Shown here one piece after another: positions 25,253-34,482 of a DNA stretch of 64,000 nucleotides (within the stretch, counting starts at the first letter, position 1; each line of letters opens with the position of its first letter). Source of the DNA: Trinickia mobilis (GTDB lineage: Bacteria; Pseudomonadota; Gammaproteobacteria; Burkholderiales; Burkholderiaceae). The stretch spans positions 415,548 to 479,547 of the forward strand of contig NZ_JAFLRF010000002.1 in assembly GCF_017315705.1 (NCBI RefSeq), read 5' to 3'. The notes under the pieces are model-generated. The model was not told the origin of the DNA. It saw nothing but the letters and a program-made list of their open reading frames with translations, and did not search any database. The position numbers were made by a program, and so were the translations under genes.

Positions 25253-26422
25253 GTGAAACTTTCTGGTCTAAGCGCGCCTAATCCCGCGCGCCAAATCTTG
25301 TCTTCCATCGCGCAGCCGCCACAGCGGATGCGGATCCTTATCGTGGCTTGTGGCGCAATTCTCCTTGCGGCGTGTCACCAGCGCGAAATTGTCGCGCCGG
25401 AACCCAAGCCCGTTGTCGCGCTCGTGGTTCATCCCGATGGCGTCGCGCCGAATGCGTCGTTGCCGGCTCAGGTACAGGCGCGGTATTCCACGCCCCTTTC
25501 GTTCCGCGTAGGCGGCAAGATAATTGAGCGACGCGTCAGAATTGGCGATACCGTGAAGGCAGGCCAGGTCGTCGCCTTGCTCGACGAGACCGATCTGCGC
25601 ATCAACCTGACCACCGCCCGCGCGCAGCTCGATGCAGCCGAGCACAATCTGGTCTACGCGAAGCAGCAACTCGATCGCGATACGGCCCAGGCAAAGGCCA
25701 ACCTGATCGCCACTGCTCAGCTGGAACAGTCACAGAACGCGTATGCGTCCGCCCTCGCGCAGCGCGATTCAGCGCTTGCCCAAATGGCGTTTGCCACGGA
25801 CCATCTGCGCTATGCAACGCTTACGGCGGATCATGACGGCGTAATCGCGTCGGAAGATGCCGACACGGACCAGAACGTACAGGCCACTCAGGCCGTCTAT
25901 CACCTCGACTGGACCGGTGACGTGGATATCGTCTGCGACGCACCGGAGGGGACGCTGAACTCGCTGACTATCGGCAGCACCGCGCGCGTGAGCCTGCCCG
26001 CGCTGCCCGGCAAGACCTTCGAGGCGCGCGTGCGTGAGGTATCGGGCGCGGCCGACCCAGAAAGTCGAACTTGGCGCGTGAAGCTCACGCTCGTTGCACC
26101 GAGCCCGCAAGTGCGCCTCGGCATGACGGCGAATGTCACGTTCGACGCCGTCGGCGATGCTCCGGCGAGCGATCCGTACACGGTGCCGGCGACAGCGCTC
26201 TTTCACCGCGGCGAGGACCCCGCCGTCTGGGTGGTGCGCTCGGGCGGCGACACACTCGAGCTGCGCTCCGTCACCGTCCAGCGATACGATGAGCGTACTG
26301 TCTCGATCTCCTCGGGCCTGCACAACGGCGAGCGCGTTGTGGTGCAAGGCGTGCACGCGGTCGGCGCTGGCCAACATGTGCAAGTAGTGCCCCCCCTGCA
26401 TCCCGAGGATCTCGCATCATGA
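25253..26422 (+). CDS. RND efflux periplasmic adaptor (membrane-fusion) lipoprotein
   Basis: About 389 residues from GTG 25253; an internal ATG at 25328 gives MRILIVACGAILLAAC, a short lipoprotein signal whose Cys would be lipidated. The adaptor pattern follows: first lipoyl half PLSFRVGGKIIERRVRIGDT, VKAGQVVALLDETDL, a coiled hairpin TTARAQLDAAEHNLVYAKQQ, second lipoyl half RYATLTADHDGVIASEDADT, then barrel strands with VRLGMTANVTFD and a membrane-proximal end with GLHNGERVVVQGVHAVGAGQ. It links the inner-membrane pump to the outer-membrane channel. It overlaps the pump gene by 4 bp (ATGA). TetR paralogue 2 is divergent and is the likely repressor. Confidence 0.9.
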   Translation: MKLSGLSAPNPARQILSSIAQPPQRMRILIVACGAILLAACHQREIVAPEPKPVVALVVHPDGVAPNASLPAQVQARYSTPLSFRVGGKIIERRVRIGDTVKAGQVVALLDETDLRINLTTARAQLDAAEHNLVYAKQQLDRDTAQAKANLIATAQLEQSQNAYASALAQRDSALAQMAFATDHLRYATLTADHDGVIASEDADTDQNVQATQAVYHLDWTGDVDIVCDAPEGTLNSLTIGSTARVSLPALPGKTFEARVREVSGAADPESRTWRVKLTLVAPSPQVRLGMTANVTFDAVGDAPASDPYTVPATALFHRGEDPAVWVVRSGGDTLELRSVTVQRYDERTVSISSGLHNGERVVVQGVHAVGAGQHVQVVPPLHPEDLAS

Positions 26423-29400
26423 GCAGCGTCGACCGTGAAAAAGTGCGCGACGATGCACCGCTCAGTTCGCCAGACGCCGAAGCGAAGAGAGAAGGCCGTT
26501 TCAATCTGTCAGAGTGGGCGTTGCGCCATCAGCATCTCGTAATTTACTTGATCGGGCTCATGACACTCTTTGGTGTCATCGGTTACACCCATCTTGCGCA
26601 GTCCGAAGACCCGCCGTTCACGTTCCGGACGATGGTGATTCAAACCTATTGGCCCGGCGCGACCGCTCGCGAGGTGCAGGAGCAGATCACTGACCGCATC
26701 GGCCGCCAGTTGCAGGCTGCGCCGTACGTCGACAACATCAAGAGCTACTCGCGTCCAGGCGAGTCGATGATCTTCTTTGCGATGAAAGACACGGCGCCCG
26801 TCAAGGACGTTCCCGAAACCTGGTACCAGGTGCGTAAGAAGGTCGGCGATATCAAGGCGACGTTGCCGCCGGGGACGGTCGGGCCGTTCTACAACGACGA
26901 GTTCGGCGATGTCTATACCAACATCTACGCACTGGAGGGCGATGGCTTTAAGCCCGCGCAAATGCACGACTACGCCGATCAGTTGCGTACGGTACTGCTG
27001 CGCGTGCCCGGCGTCGCCAAGGTCGATTACTTCGGCGATCCGGACCAGCACATTTTTGTAGAAGTATCGAATACGCAGCTGACGAGGCTCTCGATCACGC
27101 CGCAGCAACTTGCTCAGGCCATCGACGCGCAAAACGCAGTTGCGCCGGTCGGCACGATTACGACGGCGGACGACCGAGTGTTCGTGCGACCGAGTGGCGA
27201 GTTCAAGGACGTGCAGGCACTCGCCGACGTTCTGATTACGGTCAACAAGCGCACGTTCCGGCTCGGCGACATCGCGAAGATTACGCGCGGCTATGACGAT
27301 CCGCCCCTCGCCCAGATGCGCGCCAACGGTCAAGCGGTGCTGGGCATTGGCGTGACGATGCAAAAGGGTGGCGACGTGGTTCGCCTCGGCAAAGCGCTTG
27401 ACGCCAAAAGTGCCGAACTGCAAGCACAGTTGCCCGCAGGGCTCAAGTTGGTGCAAGTCTCCAGCATGCCGCACACGGTCAAGCATTCGGTCGACGATTT
27501 CGTTGAGGCGGTTGCCGAAGCGGTAGCCATTGTGCTTGTCGTGAGCCTTGTTTCGCTCGGTCTGCGCACTGGGCTTGTCGTCGTCATCACAATTCCGATC
27601 GTGCTGGCCGTGACGGCACTCGCTATGCATCTGTTCGGTATCGGGCTGGACAAAGTCTCGCTCGGCACGCTCGTGCTCGCGCTGGGGCTTCTCGTCGACG
27701 ATGCCATCATCGCCGTTGAGATGATGGCCGTGAAGCTCGAGCAGGGTTACAGTCGTATGCGCTCGGCCGCCTTCGCCTATACGAGGACTGCGTTCCCGAT
27801 GCTGACCGGCACCCTCGTCACGGTGTCGGGGTTCCTGCCCATCGCGCTCGCCAAATCGAGCACGGGCGAATACACGCGGTCGATCTTCGAAGTGTCAGCA
27901 ATTTCGCTGATCGTTTCGTGGTTCGCAGCCGTGGTGCTGGTGCCGGTGCTCGGTTATCACCTGCTGCCCGAGCAAAAGCGGGACGGTAGCGCGGGACACC
28001 ATCACGAGCACGATGTCTACGACACAGGCTTTTACCGTCGCCTGTCGGTCTGGATCACGTGGTGTCTCGAGCGCCGCTGGGCCGTACTAGGCGTCACTGC
28101 CGTGCTCTTCGCAATCGCGATGGCGGCCTTCACGCGCGTTCCGCAGCAGTTCTTTCCGAACTCGGAACGGCCGGAGTTGATTATCGACATGCGGTTGCCG
28201 GAAGGCGCCTCATTCGAGGCGACGCTGCGTGAGGCGAAGCGCCTTGAAACTTCGCTCAACGGTCGCCCGGAGATCGATCACTTCGTCGATTTCGTCGGTA
28301 CCGGCGCGCCCCGCTTTTACTTGCCGCTCGATCAGCAGCTTCAGCAGCCCAACTTCGCGCAGTTCGTGATCACGGCCAAAGACCTCGAAACCCGCGAGAA
28401 GCTCTTGCACTTGCTTGATGGCGCGCTCGAGAAGCAATTTCCCGGTGTGCGCACGCGCGTGGCGCGGCTCGAGAACGGTCCGCCCGTGGGCTTTCCGATC
28501 AAGTTCCGTGTGAGCGGTGGTGACATTGCAACCGTGCGTAGCATCGCAGATAAGGTCACCGAAACGGCGCGCGCCGATGCTCGCACGCGCAACGTGCAAT
28601 TGGACTGGGACGAGCCGGCGGAGCGGTCGGTCTCGTTCGAGATCGACCAGGACAGGGCGCGTCAGCTCGGCGTAACGTCACAGGACGTATCGAACTTCCT
28701 GGCCATGACGCTCTCGGGCTACACGGTTACCCAATACCGTGAGCGCGACAAGTTGATCAACGTCGAATTGCGTTCGCCGAAGAGTGAACGCGTCGATCCC
28801 GCGAAGCTAACGAGCCTCGCGATTCCGACGCCGAACGGACCAGTACCGCTGGGCTCGCTCGGACACATCCGGGACACGCTCGAATACGGCGTGATCTGGG
28901 AGCGCGACCGCCAGCCGACGATCACCGTGCAAGCCGACGTTCGGGGCAGCGCACAAGGCATCGACGTGGCGCGCGACATCGATCACTCGCTCGCTGCGGT
29001 ACGCGCCAAGTTACCGGTCGGCTACCACATCGACATTGGCGGCTCGGTCGAGGAAAGCGAGAAAGGTCAGGCCTCGATCAATGCGGAGATGCCGATCTTG
29101 ATCATCGCCGTGGTGACACTGCTCATGATTCAGCTACAAAGTTTTTCGCGGACGTTCATCGTCGTACTGACCGCTCCGCTCGGGCTGATTGGCGTGGTAC
29201 CCGCGCTGCTTCTGTTCGACAAGCCCTTCGGCTTCGTTGCCCTGCTAGGGGTGATAGCGATGTTCGGCATCATCATGCGCAACTCAGTGATTCTGGTTGA
29301 CCAGATCGATCAGGACATCGCCGCGGGCCATTCGCGCTTCGAGGCAATCGTCGGTGCAACTGTGAGGCGCTTCAGGCCAATCATGCTGACCGCCGCCGCC

Positions 29401-29592
29401 GCTGTGCTCGCTCTGGTTCCGCTGCTGCGGTCTGGCTTCTTCGGGCCGATGGCGACAGCGCTGATGGGCGGCATCACGATTGCCACGGTGCTGACCTTGT
29501 TCTTCCTGCCGGCCCTCTATGCAACGTGCTTCAGAGTCCGCCCCGGCGAGCCCCGGCTGCAACAGGTCGTCGCTGAGCATACGGAGATTTGA
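26419..29592 (+). CDS. RND-family efflux pump, inner-membrane permease
   Basis: A 1057-residue AcrB/MdtB-like transporter. It has the cytoplasmic start LSEWALRHQHLVIYLIGLMT, periplasmic porter strands (YWPGATAREVQEQITDRIGR, VKDVPETWYQVRKKVGDIKA), the membrane block LVVVITIPIVLAVTALAMHL with VSLGTLVLALGLLVDDAIIA (the relay Asp pair), and the second half ending in MFGIIMRNSVILVDQIDQDI and LTAAAAVLALVPLLRSGFFG. Proton-driven drug or solvent export as a trimer is the family role. The middle gene of an adaptor-pump-channel operon, it is co-translated with the adaptor and followed by the channel after 2 bp. Export of the substrate or intermediates of the aromatic cluster is an attractive inference. 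Confidence 0.95.
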   Translation: MSSVDREKVRDDAPLSSPDAEAKREGRFNLSEWALRHQHLVIYLIGLMTLFGVIGYTHLAQSEDPPFTFRTMVIQTYWPGATAREVQEQITDRIGRQLQAAPYVDNIKSYSRPGESMIFFAMKDTAPVKDVPETWYQVRKKVGDIKATLPPGTVGPFYNDEFGDVYTNIYALEGDGFKPAQMHDYADQLRTVLLRVPGVAKVDYFGDPDQHIFVEVSNTQLTRLSITPQQLAQAIDAQNAVAPVGTITTADDRVFVRPSGEFKDVQALADVLITVNKRTFRLGDIAKITRGYDDPPLAQMRANGQAVLGIGVTMQKGGDVVRLGKALDAKSAELQAQLPAGLKLVQVSSMPHTVKHSVDDFVEAVAEAVAIVLVVSLVSLGLRTGLVVVITIPIVLAVTALAMHLFGIGLDKVSLGTLVLALGLLVDDAIIAVEMMAVKLEQGYSRMRSAAFAYTRTAFPMLTGTLVTVSGFLPIALAKSSTGEYTRSIFEVSAISLIVSWFAAVVLVPVLGYHLLPEQKRDGSAGHHHEHDVYDTGFYRRLSVWITWCLERRWAVLGVTAVLFAIAMAAFTRVPQQFFPNSERPELIIDMRLPEGASFEATLREAKRLETSLNGRPEIDHFVDFVGTGAPRFYLPLDQQLQQPNFAQFVITAKDLETREKLLHLLDGALEKQFPGVRTRVARLENGPPVGFPIKFRVSGGDIATVRSIADKVTETARADARTRNVQLDWDEPAERSVSFEIDQDRARQLGVTSQDVSNFLAMTLSGYTVTQYRERDKLINVELRSPKSERVDPAKLTSLAIPTPNGPVPLGSLGHIRDTLEYGVIWERDRQPTITVQADVRGSAQGIDVARDIDHSLAAVRAKLPVGYHIDIGGSVEESEKGQASINAEMPILIIAVVTLLMIQLQSFSRTFIVVLTAPLGLIGVVPALLLFDKPFGFVALLGVIAMFGIIMRNSVILVDQIDQDIAAGHSRFEAIVGATVRRFRPIMLTAAAAVLALVPLLRSGFFGPMATALMGGITIATVLTLFFLPALYATCFRVRPGEPRLQQVVAEHTEI

Positions 29593-29594
29593 TC

Positions 29595-31064
29595 ATGAAC
29601 CTTGCCTGTAAGACATCTGTCGTCGCCGTGGCCGCGACGCTTGCATTGACTGCCTGCACGTTCGGGCCCAGTGGTGCGGCGCCGGCGATGCCGTCGCCCG
29701 CGCACTATGGCGCCGAGGCGCAGCCGTCTAAAACCGTCACTGCGGGCGGCGTTGTGCAGCAGTTCGACGTCGGAGCTGCGCTGGTGCCGCAGTGGTGGCG
29801 CCTCTACCGCTCCGACGCTCTGGACGCGCTCGTCGAGGAAGGCTTGCGCGACAGCCCGACACTTGCAGCTGCGCAGAAACACCTTGCCGCGGCACAGGAG
29901 GACCTTCGCGCGCAAATCGGCGCCTCGACCCTGCCTTCCGTCGACGGACAGGCAGTGGTCGCGCGCGAGCGCAACCCTGTCGTCACGCCGACCGGAACGG
30001 ACAGCGTGCGCTACAACGTGTTCGTCGGGCAGATCCAGGCGCATTACACGTTCGACCTGTTCGGCGCGACGCGCTACGCAAACGCGGCGGGCGCCGCACG
30101 CGTGAACGTGCAGGCATATGAGCTCGAAGCGGCACGCCGCGCGCTCGCCGCCGATATCGTCGGCTCGGCGATTGACGTGGGTTCGCTCGACCTTCAGGTC
30201 GCGCTTACCGAACGGCTCGTCGCCGTGGCGAACGAGCAAGCCCGTGACGATCAGCAACGCTATACGCTCGGATCGGTTTCGCGAGCGCAGGCGCTTGCCT
30301 CGACGCAAAACGCGGCGTCGATTGCGGCGAGTCTTCCAGCCTTGCGCCAGCAGCGCGCGGCGGCGATCCATGGGCTGGCGGTGCTGATGGGCCGCACGCC
30401 CGATAACGCCCCGACCGTTCCCGACATCGACAGTCTGTCGTTGCCCGATCATGTCCCTGTCGCTGTACCGTCTGATCTGCTGCGTTCGCGTCCTGACATT
30501 CAGGCCGCCGACGCCGCCGTGAAGGCCGCGGCAGCCGACGCAGGGGAGGCGACGGCACAACTCTTCCCGAGCCTGTCGCTGACGGCTTCAATGGGTCGTG
30601 GCGGCTTTAGCTGGCCTATGTTGCTTTCAGGGGCCGGCGGACTGTGGGCGCTCGGCGCGGGCCTCTCACAGCCGATCTTCCATGGCGGAGCGTTATTCAC
30701 GCAACGCCGAGCGGCGATCGACAACTACGATGCGGCGGTCCTGCAATACAAGTCGACGGTGCTGTCGGCGTTCGAGAACGTCGCCGATACGCTCGCGGCG
30801 CTGGATAACGACGCGCAAACCCTCGCGTCTACCCAAACGGCGTCGGACGCAGCGCGTGTGGCATTCGACGATACGGCGTTGCGTCGCCGCATGGGGTCCT
30901 TGCCATTAACGGCAGAACACGTGAGCGCGCAGCAATACCTGGATGCCCAGCTTGATGTGGTTCGCGCGGCGAGCCGGCGCATGACCGATACCGCAGCGCT
31001 GTTCCAGGCCATGGGCGAATTGCCGGGCTCGGTCGCTGACCCGCGAACGGCATCCAGAGAATGA
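29595..31064 (+). CDS. RND efflux outer-membrane channel lipoprotein (OprM/NodT family)
   Basis: A 489-residue TolC-like protein. The N-terminus is a lipoprotein signal, VVAVAATLALTACTFGPSG, with the acylated Cys in LTAC. Then come VPQWWRLYRSDALDALVEEG, LAAAQKHLAAAQEDLRAQIG, an outer-membrane strand region, the repeat in the second half LRSRPDIQAADAAVKAAAAD, LFPSLSLTASMGRGGFSWPM, and the final DTALRRRMGSLPLTAEHVSA. This two-repeat pattern forms the trimeric channel. ATG 29595 is preferred over TTG two codons earlier. It closes the adaptor-pump-channel operon. Confidence 0.93.
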   Translation: MNLACKTSVVAVAATLALTACTFGPSGAAPAMPSPAHYGAEAQPSKTVTAGGVVQQFDVGAALVPQWWRLYRSDALDALVEEGLRDSPTLAAAQKHLAAAQEDLRAQIGASTLPSVDGQAVVARERNPVVTPTGTDSVRYNVFVGQIQAHYTFDLFGATRYANAAGAARVNVQAYELEAARRALAADIVGSAIDVGSLDLQVALTERLVAVANEQARDDQQRYTLGSVSRAQALASTQNAASIAASLPALRQQRAAAIHGLAVLMGRTPDNAPTVPDIDSLSLPDHVPVAVPSDLLRSRPDIQAADAAVKAAAADAGEATAQLFPSLSLTASMGRGGFSWPMLLSGAGGLWALGAGLSQPIFHGGALFTQRRAAIDNYDAAVLQYKSTVLSAFENVADTLAALDNDAQTLASTQTASDAARVAFDDTALRRRMGSLPLTAEHVSAQQYLDAQLDVVRAASRRMTDTAALFQAMGELPGSVADPRTASRE

Positions 31065-31489
31065 GTCCATCAGCGTGAGGGGGCGGAGCGGCTCAAGTCG
31101 CAGCGCATTTGGCAAGCTCGCCACGCTGCTCATTTGGGAAGTAAGGCTGCACCTGATTCGTGACCGCTGCAATCTGCCAGGACCCGTTGATGAAGCCATC
31201 TTGGGATCCTCGATTTCGAGCGTGATGTCTGATAGCCGGTGCTTGCCGCACTTGTTGTGCGAAGGTTGCCGGCTGCCTACGCTGCTTACCGGGGTCGAGG
31301 CGGCATTGATAGGGGTTGCGGTCGCACGGGCCGCAGCTTAGGCCCTGCTTGCCGCAGCGATGACGGACGGGCTGAGGAGCCCCACATACATCGCGGTCCG
31401 TGAGCATTTCATTTCGACGCTCAATGTCGGTTCGCAGCCGCACTAGACGTCACTGCATAACCCTGAAGTCGTATCGGATCGAAGAAAGA
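31065..31489. other. Intergenic region without a recognised gene
   Basis: About 425 bases. Short frames exist on both strands but carry no confident family motif. A minus-strand frame with FINGSWQIAAVTNQVQPYF faintly resembles the end of IS1182-type transposases; the likeness is too weak to annotate. Confidence 0.3.
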
Positions 31490-31813
31490 ATGGAGAGAAC
31501 CCGCTGCCGCGAAACGGCAACCAACCTAACCTGCGTTCAGGCCAAAACAGTCACTAGCAGTGTTGAGGTCGATTTCGATTTGCACCGACAAATCGATGAA
31601 CTTTGCATCGCGCTTTTCGACCGGTGGTGTGAGCGCCGCGAGCTCACACCACTCATCTATCTGCTGCATGCGTGGCCGTTTTATCCGGCGACACTTCGTC
31701 CTATCGAGACGCTTTCAGCAGCCCTGCGCGAACTGCTGATCTTCCACGCAGACACAGTTGACGAACTAGATCGCCAGTTGATTGGCGACATCCATGCGAT
31801 AGGCCGCTGTTGA
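31490..31813 (+). CDS. Conserved hypothetical protein
   Basis: A 107-residue helical protein. From ATG 31490 it has a poorly conserved start, then DFDLHRQIDELCIALFDRWC, ERRELTPLIYLLHAWPF and LSAALRELLIFHADTVDELD. The pattern [IL]DELCIALFD-W-C with a following LTPL.YL.H.WP is one I associate with a small Burkholderia family of unknown function. It is soluble, with no signal peptide. It lies between the efflux operon and TetR paralogue 3, which is convergent. Confidence 0.65.
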   Translation: MERTRCRETATNLTCVQAKTVTSSVEVDFDLHRQIDELCIALFDRWCERRELTPLIYLLHAWPFYPATLRPIETLSAALRELLIFHADTVDELDRQLIGDIHAIGRC

Positions 31814-31885
31814 ATCGAGATCGTCGGCGCGAGACTCGGTTGCGCTTTCACGAGCATGCGCTAGTCGCAAACCGCGCTTCTCGCA

Positions 31886-32641
31886 TCACTCCACATTGAC
31901 TTCCGACTCGACGACCGGAAGGCGGCGGTGGGCGACCTTTTCGGCCTCGGCTCGCTTGAGCCCGAGCGTTTGCAGGAGGCCTGCGGCAGCACGCTCGGCG
32001 AAATGCTCTCCGCTGAAGCTGAATTTCTTCAGGGCGTCTGCCGCCGGCGCGCCAGGGGCGACGAAGTTCAACTCGGCGGCGATCGCGGCAAGCACCATGC
32101 CGCCGACCGAAAGGAAGGCAATGAAGGGGTCGGCGACGACGAAACGTTTCGCGGCGATGCCCCGTTCGATATCCCGCAGTAGCCGCTGACCCAGGCCGCG
32201 GCTCATCATTCGCACCGAAAACCCTTCCCGTATCAGGAACTGTCCCCACACCGGCTCGCGCCGGGCACGCATCAAGGTGTGACGCGTGGAGACGGCGATG
32301 ACTTCGGCCGGGTCCGCCAGGTCGCCGGTAAGGCGGTCGAGCCAGTCGGCGAACTCCTCGAACACGGAATCGACGAGCGTGGAATAGATCGCCTCCTTGG
32401 ATTCGAAGTGGTTGTAGAAGGAACCGAAGCCGACGTCGGCGGCTTCGGTGATTTCGTTGATGGCTACGCCTTCCATGCCTTTTACGGCCATCAGTCGAAG
32501 TGCGGCGTCGAGGAGACGGGCACGCGTCTCACGCTTGCGGCGCGCGCCGCGCGGCTCGCGCTCATCGGCCTCCACGGCGGGGGGGACAGGCGCCTGCGGG
32601 ATGGGGCGCTTTTTTGTCTGGCGATTCGGGGTGCTCGGCAT
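31886..32641 (-). CDS. TetR-family regulator, paralogue 3
   Basis: A 251-residue protein starting MPSTPNRQTKKRPIPQAPVP. It shares REPRGARRKRETRARLLDAA, the HTH EGVAINEITEAADVGFGSFY with NHFESKEAI, and effector segments EEFADWLDRLTGDLADPAEV, PVWGQFLIREGFSVRMMSRG and HFAERAAAGLLQTLGLKRAE. It is nearer to paralogue 1 than to paralogue 2 by eye. It is divergent from the FAD monooxygenase operon; the overlapping promoters at 32669-32723 suggest that it represses both itself and the catabolic cluster. Confidence 0.9.
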   Translation of the reverse strand: MPSTPNRQTKKRPIPQAPVPPAVEADEREPRGARRKRETRARLLDAALRLMAVKGMEGVAINEITEAADVGFGSFYNHFESKEAIYSTLVDSVFEEFADWLDRLTGDLADPAEVIAVSTRHTLMRARREPVWGQFLIREGFSVRMMSRGLGQRLLRDIERGIAAKRFVVADPFIAFLSVGGMVLAAIAAELNFVAPGAPAADALKKFSFSGEHFAERAAAGLLQTLGLKRAEAEKVAHRRLPVVESEVNVE

Positions 32642-32668
32642 GACGGTTCCGGTCTCTGGTTTTTCCCA

Positions 32669-32723
32669 AGTATAGATTCTATTGTCTATATTGACAAAAT
32701 CATCAGCGATGACTCTAATGTCA
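32669..32723. promoter_or_regulatory. Divergent TetR-module promoter, copy C (catabolic operon / tetR3)
   Basis: Rightward: TTGACA (32691-32696), 17 bp, TCTAAT (32714-32719), then GTCAC. Leftward: TTGTCA (reverse of 32692-32697), 17 bp, TATACT (reverse of 32669-32674). The -35 elements overlap exactly as in copy B. The rightward start would lie near 32726, about 38 bases before the monooxygenase ATG. Confidence 0.7.
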
Positions 32724-32763
32724 CAAAACCCGGCCGATCGAGACCGGACGAATAAACAAAGCG

Positions 32764-34470
32764 ATGAACGGAGTCAGAGTGGAGACAGGAACACAAACCG
32801 GAGCTGAGCCGGTCGAGCTAAATGAGCCCGTTCAGTCAGGGACGGGTGTGCTGCCGTCGGCGGTGGACGTCCTCGTGGTCGGATACGGTCCGGTAGGGGC
32901 CGTGATAGCCGTGCTGCTGGCGCGTCACGGCGTGCGTGTAATGGTGGTCGACAAGGCCACCGGGATTTTCATGGCGCCCCGCGCAATCGCGCTCGACAAC
33001 GAAGCGTTACGTATCCTGCAACTTGCCGGCATAGCGGAGCGCGATTTCGATACCGTTGCCATACCGTACGTTCGCATGTGGTCGCCCACCCTGGGTCAGT
33101 TCGGCAAGGTGAATTCGCTTGGCAGTCTGGACGGCCATCCGAAGCTCGTCACGTTCTATCAGCCCGACCTCGAGCGGTGTCTGCGCGAGCGGCTACAAAC
33201 CTATGACTGCGCGCATATCGCCCTCGGCTCCGAACTACTCGCCTTCACCGAGGAACGCGACCACGTGCTCGCCACGCTGGACGTCGGGCGAGGGCGCACT
33301 CATACCGTCCGGGCTCGTTATCTTGTCGGTGCCGACGGTGCGAGCTCGCTCGTTCGCCAGCTCATCGGGCAGGAATTCAAGGGCAAGACCTTCGCTGAGG
33401 ACTGGCTCATCGTCGATGCCCGCAACGTCCCGAGGCCCATCGATCATATCGAGTTCATTTGCGATCATCGCCGACCGATTCCCCACATGGTGGCGCCCGG
33501 CGGACGGGAGCGCTGGGAGTTCATGCTGCGCCCTGGCGAGCGTCGCGAGGAAATGGAATCCGACGCCCGCGTCCGAGAGCTGCTCGCGCCATGGGGCGAC
33601 GTCGACGGCATGATCATCGAGCGCAAGGCCGTCTACCGTTTTCACGCCAGGACCGTCGATGCGTTCAGCAAGGGCCGCGTGTTTCTGGCTGGCGACGCTG
33701 CCCACATCACGCCCCCGTTCGTGGGACAAGGGTTGGTCGCCGGACTGCGGGATGCGGCCAATCTCTGCTGGAAGCTGGCCTGGGTCATTCAGGGACGCGC
33801 GGGGCCGCGGATTCTCGAAACCTACGACGAGGAACGGCGCCCTCATGCGAAGGCGATGATCGACCTTGCGAAGTTCATGGGAAAGCTCGTGATGCCGCGC
33901 AATGCCGCCATCGCGTTCATCACTCACGGGTTGATGCGTCTGTCGCGGATGGTGCCGCGGTTGCGCGCGCAGTTCGAGGAGCTCGAAATCAAGCCGAGGA
34001 ACGCATTCCGCCGCGGACTCTTCGTCAAGGGGCGCTCGGCCACGCGGCTCGTTCGCGGCGCTGTCTTACCGCAGGGCTGGGTGAGAGCGCCCGACGGCAG
34101 CACGTGCCTGAGCGACGAGGCGCTCGGGCAAGGACTTGCGCTGATTGGCTTCGGCCGCGACTTGAGAGCGTCGCTTGACTCCGCCACGGCGGCAGCCTTT
34201 GCTCGCGCGGGCGGCACAGTCGTCCATATCGCCCATCGGGGACAGCGGCTGCACCCGGCTAGACAGGAAAGCTGGGAGGACCTCGACGGCGTATTCATGC
34301 CCGGTCTCGTGCCAGTCGGATGGGCCGCAGTCGTCCGGCCCGACAGGACAATTGTTCACGACGGACCGGTGACTGATGTTTCCCGGATCGTGCGGGAGAG
34401 TCTCGCGTTGCTGGGTACCCCAGTGAGCGTGGCGACGCCCGCAGTCGAAACCGCTCTTCGAATCGCCTGA
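32764..34470 (+). CDS. FAD-dependent aromatic monooxygenase (MhpA-like)
   Basis: A 568-residue class A flavoprotein hydroxylase. After 35 variable residues it has the dinucleotide motif VGYGPVGAVIAVLLARHGV, the RAIALDNEALRIL segment, the DG motif in YLVGADGASSLVRQLIG, and GRVFLAGDAAHITPPFVGQG with the second FAD motif. These are the marks of the MhpA/PheA group, which insert one O2 atom into a phenolic ring using NAD(P)H. The long C-terminal thioredoxin-like region is also present (FARAGGTVVHIAHRG). It is the first gene of a cluster with a ring-cleavage dioxygenase, so it probably makes the catechol-type substrate. The actual compound is unknown. Confidence 0.88.
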   Translation: MNGVRVETGTQTGAEPVELNEPVQSGTGVLPSAVDVLVVGYGPVGAVIAVLLARHGVRVMVVDKATGIFMAPRAIALDNEALRILQLAGIAERDFDTVAIPYVRMWSPTLGQFGKVNSLGSLDGHPKLVTFYQPDLERCLRERLQTYDCAHIALGSELLAFTEERDHVLATLDVGRGRTHTVRARYLVGADGASSLVRQLIGQEFKGKTFAEDWLIVDARNVPRPIDHIEFICDHRRPIPHMVAPGGRERWEFMLRPGERREEMESDARVRELLAPWGDVDGMIIERKAVYRFHARTVDAFSKGRVFLAGDAAHITPPFVGQGLVAGLRDAANLCWKLAWVIQGRAGPRILETYDEERRPHAKAMIDLAKFMGKLVMPRNAAIAFITHGLMRLSRMVPRLRAQFEELEIKPRNAFRRGLFVKGRSATRLVRGAVLPQGWVRAPDGSTCLSDEALGQGLALIGFGRDLRASLDSATAAAFARAGGTVVHIAHRGQRLHPARQESWEDLDGVFMPGLVPVGWAAVVRPDRTIVHDGPVTDVSRIVRESLALLGTPVSVATPAVETALRIA

Positions 34471-34482
34471 CCTCTTCTCGCC

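Noticed and set aside
31093..31443. IS1182 transposase tail on the minus strand
   Set aside because: A few residues (IAAV...P.F.N) resemble the family but the alignment is short and could be chance.
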